5,151 nucleotides of DNA, from the NCBI GenBank assembly GCA_030612965.1, contig JAUWMW010000173.1, positions 1 through 5,151 on the forward strand, in the 5' to 3' direction. Positions within the stretch are counted from its first letter, which is position 1, and every line of letters begins with the position of its first letter. The notes below the pieces were generated by a model that had not been told where the DNA came from, searched no databases, and saw only the letters and a program-made list of their open reading frames with translations. This DNA is from a bacterium. Lineage in GTDB: Bacteria; Zixibacteria; MSB-5A5; GN15; FEB-12. Below, one piece after another: positions 1 to 4,639 of this stretch. The position numbers and the translations under genes were made by a program.

Positions 1-2424
1 CTACGGACACGCCACCGGCGGTGGGCCTCCGTTAAACATGTAGTCAACCAGGTGTACGAGGTCGGAGATGTCGATTCCGCCCTCGCCGTTGACGTCCGCC
101 TCGTCTTCACAGATAGGCGCGGGGCCACCGTTGAACATGTAATCGACTGTGTATACCAAATCAGAGATGTCAATCTGATCCAGCGCATCGTAGTCTACGT
201 TTCCGCGGATCGGTGGGAGGCAGCAACTGACAATCGGTTCACTCAGTTTGGTGACAAAAGCATCTACAGACCCACCCTGCAGTGTCCCCTGATACGGGTT
301 GAGTGTTGGGAAATCTGTGGAATTCGTATTTCCCGTCACATACGCCGCCCCGGAAGCATCTACTGCGATGTCTCTGCCATAATCATTATAATTACCACCT
401 AAGTAGGTGCTGTAAATCAGGCTATCACCAGAATTGATTAACTTGGTGACAAAAGCATCCTGACCACCATGATTAGTCCCCTGAAACGGGTTAAGCGTCG
501 GAAAATCGGTGGAGTTTGTCTCTCCCGTCACATACGCCTCCCAAAAAGCATCTACTGCGATACCATAACCAAAGTCATAACCATCACCACCCAAGTAGGT
601 GCTGTAAACCAGGCTGTTGCCGGAACTACTTATCTTAGTGACAAAAGCATCAGAATAACCCTGTTTCGTTCCCTGATATGGATTGAGTAACGGATAATCA
701 AAGGAATATGTATATCCTGTCACATATACCATCCCGGAAGCATCCACTGCGATATCATAGCCTTTATCATTATCACCACCACCTAAGTAGGTGCTGTAAA
801 TCAGACTGTTGCCGGAACTGTTTAGTTTGGTGACAAAAGCATCTCTATCACCCTGATATATTCCCTGATACGGGTTGAACGTCGGGAAATCGGTGGAAAA
901 TGTTAATCCTGTCACATATGCCATTCCGGAAGCATCTACAGCAATGCCTTTGCCGTGATCATAACCATCACCACCTAAATATGTGCTGTAGATCAAGCTG
1001 TTGCCGGTACTGGACAACTTGGTGACAAAAGCATCCACAGAACCACCTTGCAATGTTCCCTGATACGGGTTGAGGGTCGGGAAATCGGTGGATTCCGTAA
1101 ATCCAGTCACATACACCGCCCTGGAAGCATCAACCGATATGCCATTGCCATCATCCCAAAAACTTCCACCCAAATAGGTGCTGTAAATCCGACTGGTGCC
1201 GGAACTTCTTATCTTGGTGACAAAATCATCACTGTCACCCTGATATGTTCCCTGATACGGATTGAACGTCGGGTAATCGGTGGATTCCGTAGATCCCGTC
1301 ACATACGCCGCCCCGGAAGCATCTACTGCAATACCATTGCCATAATCATAATCACCACCGCCTATGTAGGTACTGTAGACCAGGCTGTTGCCGGAACTGC
1401 TTAACTTGGTGACAAAAACATCACTATTACCCTGCAATGTTCCCTGATACGGGTTGAGGGTCGGGAAATCGGTGGAATATGTATATCCAGTCACATACGC
1501 CGCCCCGGAAGTATCTACTGCAATGCTATTGCCTTGATCATAATCACTACTACCCCCGAGATAAGTGCTGTAAGACAAAACCGGATCAATTACCAGCGGT
1601 AAGGCTGGGTCGTAGTTATTGAGTTCAAAACCAAAAGAGCTCTCACCCTTCAGGCTGTATTCACCGGTAACAGCAATACGGGAGCTATTATCTATCTGAT
1701 AAATCACAGGGCGTTGTTCTACGACCTCACCCCATTTGGTTTCAACGACCAGTTCACCATTGTCATTTATCGAGATTGATTCCGCGCCTTCGTACTGTAT
1801 CTCTATCTGCGAATAGTCAGCACCGGGTTCGACGATAAAATCATACTCCATTTGCTTGCCGTTGCCATAGTACTTCAGGTCGATGCCGGAGTAGATTTCT
1901 TCATAGACGATGGCATTGTAATTGGGGACATCGGTGTGCCATTCGTTAGGATCATTGCCGATGAAGTAGTTGCACTTGTACTCCATCATGTCAGCACCGA
2001 CCGTCTGCGGGTTTGGGTTGGCACCGATGAATGACGCCTTGATGGCGATGGACTCGATGCTGTCCGGTTCGGAAGAGTGGATTCCCGCCTGCGCGGGAAT
2101 GACAGAGTCTTGTAGAAAGACAGAGTCTTGTAGGTCAGGATGCCTGCCATCCTGACGTCCGTCAGGACCACGAGGGTCCTGACCTACGGGAATAGTCCGG
2201 GTGAACTGGTAGACGGCGCCGTCTTTGGTAAACCACATAGTTGCTCCACCGGCATTGGCGCGGAACGACACCTGTTCATCCCACTGCCCCCGGTTCTCGG
2301 TAAAGGCCAACGGCATGGATATGAGGTTGCGGGTGACTTCAACTGATTGAGGCGTTGTTGCTGATCCGGTGGTTGTCATTAGGACAACACTGAGGGTGAA
2401 GAGTACGGCAGCGATGCGGTTCAT
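1..2424 (-). CDS. Secreted SBBP-repeat beta-propeller protein with C-terminal dockerin-like tail
   Basis: Complete gene of 807 residues ending in TAG at the window edge. The frame stays open to 2526, but I choose the ATG at 2424. It has GGAGA five bases upstream and begins a clear signal peptide (residues 1-22, MNRIAAVLFTL..., likely cut after GSA), and the longer start would overlap the predicted promoter. Residues about 30-280 resemble the N-terminal domain that accompanies SBBP repeats (DUF7948-type): PLAFTENRGQ near 38-47, YFIGNDPNEWHTDVPNYN at 153-170, then GIDLKYYGNG and EYDFIVEPGAD. Residues 283-727 hold seven repeats (YSTYLGG ... IAVDASGAAYVTG ... DFPTLNPYQG ... DAFVTKL), enough for one seven-bladed propeller. 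Residues 739-807 are two dockerin-like repeats. Residues 80-116 are translated palindromic repeat DNA and are probably foreign to the fold. There is no catalytic motif, so the function is unknown; an exported or surface adhesive/structural role is inference. Confidence 0.9.
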   Translation of the reverse strand: MNRIAAVLFTLSVVLMTTTGSATTPQSVEVTRNLISMPLAFTENRGQWDEQVSFRANAGGATMWFTKDGAVYQFTRTIPVGQDPRGPDGRQDGRHPDLQDSVFLQDSVIPAQAGIHSSEPDSIESIAIKASFIGANPNPQTVGADMMEYKCNYFIGNDPNEWHTDVPNYNAIVYEEIYSGIDLKYYGNGKQMEYDFIVEPGADYSQIEIQYEGAESISINDNGELVVETKWGEVVEQRPVIYQIDNSSRIAVTGEYSLKGESSFGFELNNYDPALPLVIDPVLSYSTYLGGSSDYDQGNSIAVDTSGAAYVTGYTYSTDFPTLNPYQGTLQGNSDVFVTKLSSSGNSLVYSTYIGGGDYDYGNGIAVDASGAAYVTGSTESTDYPTFNPYQGTYQGDSDDFVTKIRSSGTSRIYSTYLGGSFWDDGNGISVDASRAVYVTGFTESTDFPTLNPYQGTLQGGSVDAFVTKLSSTGNSLIYSTYLGGDGYDHGKGIAVDASGMAYVTGLTFSTDFPTFNPYQGIYQGDRDAFVTKLNSSGNSLIYSTYLGGGDNDKGYDIAVDASGMVYVTGYTYSFDYPLLNPYQGTKQGYSDAFVTKISSSGNSLVYSTYLGGDGYDFGYGIAVDAFWEAYVTGETNSTDFPTLNPFQGTNHGGQDAFVTKLINSGDSLIYSTYLGGNYNDYGRDIAVDASGAAYVTGNTNSTDFPTLNPYQGTLQGGSVDAFVTKLSEPIVSCCLPPIRGNVDYDALDQIDISDLVYTVDYMFNGGPAPICEDEADVNGEGGIDISDLVHLVDYMFNGGPPPVACP
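4..210 (-). other. Dockerin-like calcium-binding repeat pair (residues 739-807)
   Basis: The C-terminal 69 residues contain two similar halves. The first reads NVDYDALDQIDISDLVYTVD and the second DVNGEGGIDISDLVHLVD, and each is followed by YMFNGGP. Each half carries spaced Asp/Asn residues (D-x-D/N-x-x...ID-x-S-D) like the EF-hand-type loop of type I dockerins, followed by a helix. Cysteines flank the module (SCC before it, one between the halves, one at the C-terminus). From memory, this wording is common at the ends of exported proteins in Zixibacteria-like genomes. Whether it binds a cohesin or simply calcium is not visible here. Confidence 0.75.
244..1578 (-). repeat. Seven tandem SBBP repeats, period 192-195 bp
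   Basis: Seven in-frame tandem units encode YSTYLGG (YSTYIGG in the second unit). The conserved tail around AGGTGCTGTA, read on the plus strand, recurs at about 401, 593, 785, 977, 1172, 1364 and 1559. Successive spacings are 192, 192, 192, 195, 192 and 195 bp, so each unit is 64 or 65 codons; the extra codon comes from the GGSVD versus G-SD loop. Seven units match the blade number expected for SBBP propellers. The DNA is well conserved between units, including third positions in places, which suggests duplication or gene conversion. Confidence 0.9.
2077..2187. repeat. Composite palindromic repeat inserted in frame within the SBBP-repeat gene
   Basis: Three hairpins are packed into about 110 bp of coding sequence. 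The first has 8-bp arms ATTCCCGC/GCGGGAAT (2081-2088 and 2093-2100). The second has 9-bp arms GTCAGGATG/CATCCTGAC (2134-2142 and 2148-2156). The third has 9-bp arms GTCAGGACC/GGTCCTGAC (2161-2169 and 2175-2183). The last two are also enclosed by 11-bp outer arms GTAGGTCAGGA/TCCTGACCTAC (2130-2140 and 2177-2187), and CCTGACG/CGTCAGG (2151-2157, 2160-2166) gives an alternative central hairpin. The minus-strand reading frame passes through without a stop as residues 80-116, including VIPAQAGIH, a peptide often produced when this repeat type is translated. Confidence 0.85.
2101..2133. repeat. 15-bp direct repeat, 18-bp period, inside the insert
   Basis: GACAGAGTCTTGTAG occurs at 2101-2115 and again at 2119-2133, separated by AAA. 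The 18-bp period keeps frame and encodes LQDSV twice. It lies at the junction between the ATTCCC-type hairpin and the GTCAGGA-type double hairpin. Confidence 0.85.
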
Positions 2425-2428
2425 GATT

Positions 2429-2433
2429 TCTCC
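2429..2433 (-). promoter_or_regulatory. Ribosome binding site for the SBBP-repeat gene
   Basis: On the minus strand GGAGA lies immediately upstream of the ATG at 2424; GGAG is five bases from the start codon. This supports the shorter start over the ATG at 2526, which lies upstream of the predicted promoter -10 and lacks a signal peptide at its N-terminus. Confidence 0.75.
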
Positions 2434-2491
2434 GTCAGATAGTCTTAGTGTTAGTAAGAACCCGCCCCGGCGAGTTCTAAAGCACGGAAGT

Positions 2492-2521
2492 AATATACCA
2501 TGGAAAGGCCCGTTCTTGCAA
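2492..2521 (-). promoter_or_regulatory. Candidate sigma-70 promoter of the SBBP-repeat gene
   Basis: Reading the minus strand, TTGCAA (2521-2516) and TATATT (2497-2492) are separated by 18 bases. Transcription would begin near 2485, giving a leader of about 60 bases before the ATG at 2424. The match is moderate and no start site was measured. Confidence 0.4.
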
Positions 2522-2531
2522 CCCAATACTG

Positions 2532-2544
2532 CTGTAGGCTACAG
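2532..2544. promoter_or_regulatory. Short perfect dyad upstream of the SBBP-gene promoter
   Basis: CTGTAG-G-CTACAG is a perfect 6-bp inverted repeat around one central base. It ends 11 bp upstream of the predicted -35 of the minus-strand gene and abuts the palindromic repeat starting at 2548. It could be an operator or just the edge of the repeat cluster. The evidence is symmetry and position only. Confidence 0.2.
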
Positions 2545-2547
2545 TTG

Positions 2548-2619
2548 TGTCATACTGGCGAAGGCCAGTATCCAGTCTTAGAATCCGGACCTGGATGCCG
2601 GATCAAGTCCGGCATGACA
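2548..2619. repeat. Dispersed palindromic element A (72 bp, paired hairpins, TGTCAT ends)
   Basis: The element starts TGTCAT (2548-2553) and ends ATGACA (2614-2619). It contains a left hairpin with arms ATACTGGC/GCCAGTAT (2552-2559, 2564-2571), and an inner inverted pair ATCCAG/CTGGAT (2570-2575, 2591-2596). A right hairpin has arms ATGCCGGA/TCCGGCAT (2595-2602, 2608-2615). The architecture is that of a non-autonomous dispersed palindromic repeat; no transposase is present. It lies upstream of the SBBP gene promoter and has no T-run, so I do not call it a terminator. Confidence 0.8.
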
Positions 2620-2652
2620 GAGCATTTCCGTCGCCGGCATGAGAATAGTTCA

Positions 2653-2678
2653 GGCGGCAGATGTGAACATCTGCCGCC
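2653..2678. repeat. Perfect 12-bp-arm palindrome (element B)
   Basis: GGCGGCAGATGT at 2653-2664 and ACATCTGCCGCC at 2667-2678 are perfect reverse complements around a central GA. The stem is GC-rich and strong, but no U-tract follows on either strand, so it is better read as a palindromic repeat unit than an intrinsic terminator. Confidence 0.75.
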
Positions 2679-2715
2679 CACAGACAAGATTTTCATGCGC
2701 TGACTCTCGATCAGA

Positions 2716-2746
2716 GTGCCACGCGATCTGAAGATCACGCGGGCAC
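2716..2746. repeat. Imperfect palindrome with the same centre as element B
   Basis: GTGCC (2716-2720) and GATCT (2725-2729) are answered by AGATC (2732-2736) and GGCAC (2742-2746), with bulged CGCG segments between. The centre TCTGAAGA has the same form as TGTGAACA in element B. It may be a decayed relative or an independent hairpin. Confidence 0.4.
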
Positions 2747-2782
2747 AAAGAAGGGCAGCCGGGGAAATTGGCCGCCACACAG

Positions 2783-2855
2783 TGTCATGCCGAGCGCAGT
2801 CGAGGCATGAGCGAGCAACCGAAGGATTTCGCCCCTCGACTGCGCTCGGGGTGAC
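2783..2855. repeat. Dispersed palindromic element C (73 bp, 16-bp perfect arms)
   Basis: CCGAGCGCAGTCGAGG at 2790-2805 is perfectly complemented at 2834-2849, with 28 bases between. The outer GTCA (2784-2787) and TGAC (2852-2855) extend the pairing across two mismatched positions. The left edge TGTCAT matches that of element A, and the length is nearly the same (73 versus 72 bp). Repeats built on GAGCGCAGTCGAGG are familiar as high-copy non-coding elements in several bacterial phyla. Small open frames across it are artefacts. Confidence 0.8.
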
Positions 2856-2986
2856 TTGGTCAGGCACCCTGCCCTCCCTAAACCCGGCCTTAACCGATGT
2901 TAACACAATCGCACAGGATTTTTGCATCATATTGGCGTTTGGAACGTTATAAGTAGTGGAGAATGATGATGCCGGCAAAATATCAC

Positions 2987-3015
2987 TTGACAACAGGCAA
3001 CACTATAAGTATTAT
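2987..3015 (+). promoter_or_regulatory. Sigma-70-type promoter of the HtrA/DegP gene
   Basis: A perfect TTGACA (-35) at 2987-2992 is followed after 17 bases by TATTAT (-10) at 3010-3015, within TATTATAC. Initiation is expected around 3021-3023, giving a leader of only about 25 bases with the ribosome binding site near its 5' end. This is the strongest promoter match in the window and suggests constitutive housekeeping transcription, though extra regulators cannot be excluded. Confidence 0.65.
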
Positions 3016-3016
3016 A
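3004..3016. promoter_or_regulatory. Small dyad overlapping the protease -10 element
   Basis: TATAA-GTA-TTATA is a perfect 5-bp inverted repeat covering the -10. Its left part TATAAGTA also occurs at 2948-2955, 56 bp upstream. It could be an operator, but AT-rich -10 regions often look palindromic by chance. Confidence 0.2.
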
Positions 3017-3031
3017 CGTGGTTGTTGTATT

Positions 3032-3036
3032 GGAGG
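3032..3036 (+). promoter_or_regulatory. Ribosome binding site selecting a TTG start
   Basis: GGAGG lies 10 bases before TTG at 3047 and 13 bases before the adjacent GTG at 3050. An in-frame TGA at 3038-3040 rules out any start farther upstream, so translation must begin at one of these two non-ATG codons. Spacing favours TTG. Confidence 0.65.
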
Positions 3037-3046
3037 ATGACGTCGT

Positions 3047-4549
3047 TTGGTGCAGCCCGTAATCCTTAAGGATTCGAACCACCACAAGGGGTCACGGCTA
3101 GTTTCCTGGGGCTTGGTAGCCGTAGTCTTTACCCTTATCGGAATACTGCTGGCACCTCAGTTGCCGTTTTTGGTCGCCTCGACCGATCCGGTAACCGAGC
3201 CTGGGGTGTTATACGCTGGGGTATATCCGGTTGTAGAGCGCGATGGCGAGTACGAGTCGCCGTTTGTGGCTGTGGTGGAGAATGTCCAGGATGCCGTGGT
3301 CAATATCTCGGCCCGCTCCCGCGAACAACATCTGCCGTGGTGGTATCACGGTTCGAATTACTCCACTTCGTCCGGATCAGGATTCTTTTTCCGGGAGGAC
3401 GGCTACATTCTGACCAATAATCACGTGGTTGAGAATGCCGTACAGATGACCGTACGCACGGCCAGCGGCTACCGCTACGATGCTACCCTGGTGGGTCAGG
3501 ATCCGCAAACAGATCTGGCTGTTCTGAAAGTTGAGCCGGAGGATGATATTACGGTGATTCCGTTTGGCGATTCCGATGATATCAAAGTAGGCGACTGGGC
3601 TATCGCCATCGGCAACCCGTTTCCGCAGCAGGGCCTCGATCGGACGGTCACGGTGGGTGTGATCTCCGCCATAGCGCGAAGCAACCTCCGCTTTGGAGGT
3701 GGCGAGGACCCTTACTACCAGAGTTATATCCAGACCGATGCTTCCATTAATCCCGGCAATTCCGGGGGACCGCTTTTGAATCTCAAGGGTGAATGTGTCG
3801 GTGTCAACGCTGCTATCTCCAGTCCGACGGGCGGATCGGTAGGGATCGGTTTTGCTATCCCGATCAATCTGGCGCGGGCTATCGTGCCGGACCTGATCGC
3901 CACTGGTCGGGCAACGCGAGGCTGGTTGGGTATCTGGTACCACGAAGTCACTGAGCGAGAGGCCAAACGGCATGAACTGGAGTCGGTGCGCGGTATCACT
4001 ATCGACTCGGTGATGACTGCCTCGCCGGCCGATGAAGCCGGCTTACACGAGGGTGATGTGATCGTAGGATTCAAGGATCAGCAAATCGAAAACAGCGGTC
4101 AGTTCTCGGTTCTGGTTTCGACCGCCAGGGATGGTCAGGTGGTTCCGATCGAGATCGTACGCGGCGGCAAACACATGACTTTGGAGACGGTAATCGGAGA
4201 TCGAGACGCCGGTCGGAGATCACAACCGGTGCGGGTCAGCAATCCCGATGATTTTGCGGCCCAACGCTGGTTAGGTATGGAACTGGTCAACTTCACGTCG
4301 GAAATTGCGCGGGCCATGAATATTCGCCGGGTGGACGGCGTATATATCAGGCGGGTGCAGGCTGGCTCCGTTGCGGATAATGCTTCGATCAGTCGAGGTA
4401 CGATCATTCTCTCGATTGACGACGTCACCGTAAAGTCACTTGAGGACGTAGAACAAGTAGTGGACGCATTGGAACCGTCGACTCGACGTGTTCCATTAAT
4501 AGTATTGGAACCGGACGGCACGATGGCCCGCAAGGTCATCAGGCCGTAA
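3047..4549 (+). CDS. HtrA/DegP/DegQ-type membrane-anchored serine endoprotease, two PDZ domains
   Basis: Complete protein of 500 residues from a TTG start (GTG three bases later is the alternative). Residues about 18-45 form a hydrophobic anchor or signal segment (LVSWGLVAVVFTLIGILLA), which places the protease outside the cytoplasm. Residues about 75-285 are the trypsin-like domain. The catalytic triad is visible as His126 (TNNHVV), Asp156 (TDLAVLKV) and Ser239 (NPGNSGGPLLN), and VGIGFAIP follows near 265-272. PDZ1 spans about 291-385 (GWLGI ... SPADEAGLHEGDVIV) and PDZ2 about 405-498 (RWLGMEL ... GTIILSIDDV). Length and domain order fit the two-PDZ DegP/DegQ branch. The family degrades misfolded envelope proteins as oligomers, with PDZ domains binding substrate C-termini. 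All key residues are intact. It has its own upstream promoter and may be co-transcribed with the sigma factor gene. The exact degP, degQ or mucD assignment is not resolved. Confidence 0.95.
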   Translation: MVQPVILKDSNHHKGSRLVSWGLVAVVFTLIGILLAPQLPFLVASTDPVTEPGVLYAGVYPVVERDGEYESPFVAVVENVQDAVVNISARSREQHLPWWYHGSNYSTSSGSGFFFREDGYILTNNHVVENAVQMTVRTASGYRYDATLVGQDPQTDLAVLKVEPEDDITVIPFGDSDDIKVGDWAIAIGNPFPQQGLDRTVTVGVISAIARSNLRFGGGEDPYYQSYIQTDASINPGNSGGPLLNLKGECVGVNAAISSPTGGSVGIGFAIPINLARAIVPDLIATGRATRGWLGIWYHEVTEREAKRHELESVRGITIDSVMTASPADEAGLHEGDVIVGFKDQQIENSGQFSVLVSTARDGQVVPIEIVRGGKHMTLETVIGDRDAGRRSQPVRVSNPDDFAAQRWLGMELVNFTSEIARAMNIRRVDGVYIRRVQAGSVADNASISRGTIILSIDDVTVKSLEDVEQVVDALEPSTRRVPLIVLEPDGTMARKVIRP

Positions 4550-4639
4550 GGGTAACAGATAACAGTTGATGGCAGTCCCATTCAGGTGGATGGAAGGGTG
4601 CCGTCGGCCAAACCCATAGGAAGGAGATAGTCAACAGAA
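4550..4639 (+). other. Short spacer between protease and sigma-factor genes
   Basis: This 90-bp spacer has no convincing hairpin followed by a T-run and no good -35/-10 pair that I can see. It contains a minor direct repeat TAACAG (4553-4558, 4560-4565) and ends with the sigma-factor ribosome binding site. Read-through from the protease gene is therefore plausible. Confidence 0.5.
4621..4626 (+). promoter_or_regulatory. Ribosome binding site for the sigma-factor gene
   Basis: AAGGAG lies 13 bases before GTG at 4640, a longer than optimal spacing. An in-frame TAG at 4628-4630 excludes an upstream start, so GTG is the first available start codon and gives an N-terminus just ahead of sigma region 1.2. 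Confidence 0.6.

Larger units (their letters stand above)
2425..3046. other. Divergent intergenic region with repeat cluster
   Basis: This 622-bp stretch separates the minus-strand SBBP-repeat gene from the plus-strand protease gene. Positions 2425-2521 hold the leader and promoter of the former. Positions 2548-2855 hold palindromic elements A, B and C plus one imperfect hairpin. Positions 2856-2986 are AT-richer with nothing I can name. Positions 2987-3046 hold the protease promoter and ribosome binding site. Open frames here run through the palindromes and show no protein family wording. Confidence 0.7.

Noticed and set aside
52..1404. Plus-strand open frames opposite the propeller repeats
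   Set aside because: They repeat with the same 192-195 bp period as the blades, so they are mirror frames of the SBBP coding repeats.
244..1578. CRISPR-like array
   Set aside because: The 192-195 bp period and uninterrupted in-frame protein repeat are incompatible with short repeats and unique spacers.
2425..2526. N-terminal extension of the SBBP-repeat gene by 34 codons to an ATG at 2526
   Set aside because: The extension overlaps the predicted promoter, has no good ribosome binding site and would bury the signal peptide, whereas the ATG at 2424 has GGAGA at proper spacing and starts that signal peptide.
2653..2678. Intrinsic terminator
   Set aside because: The stem is strong but neither strand has a following T-run, and no gene ends nearby.
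2941..2970. Extracytoplasmic (sigma-E-like) promoter for the protease, based on GGAAC at 2941
   Set aside because: No suitable -10 follows at the right spacing, and a near-perfect TTGACA-17-TATTAT promoter lies closer to the gene.
2550..2993. 147-codon minus-strand open frame in the intergenic region
   Set aside because: It consists largely of translated palindromic elements A, B and C, has no protein-family wording and runs through the region of the protease promoter.
3037..3069. Ten-residue leader peptide starting at ATG 3037
   Set aside because: The ATG directly abuts GGAGG with no spacing, so efficient initiation is unlikely, and the frame shows no regulatory codon run.
3377..3973. 198-codon open frame antisense to the protease gene
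   Set aside because: It lies wholly within a convincing protease coding sequence with intact catalytic motifs, so it is a shadow frame.
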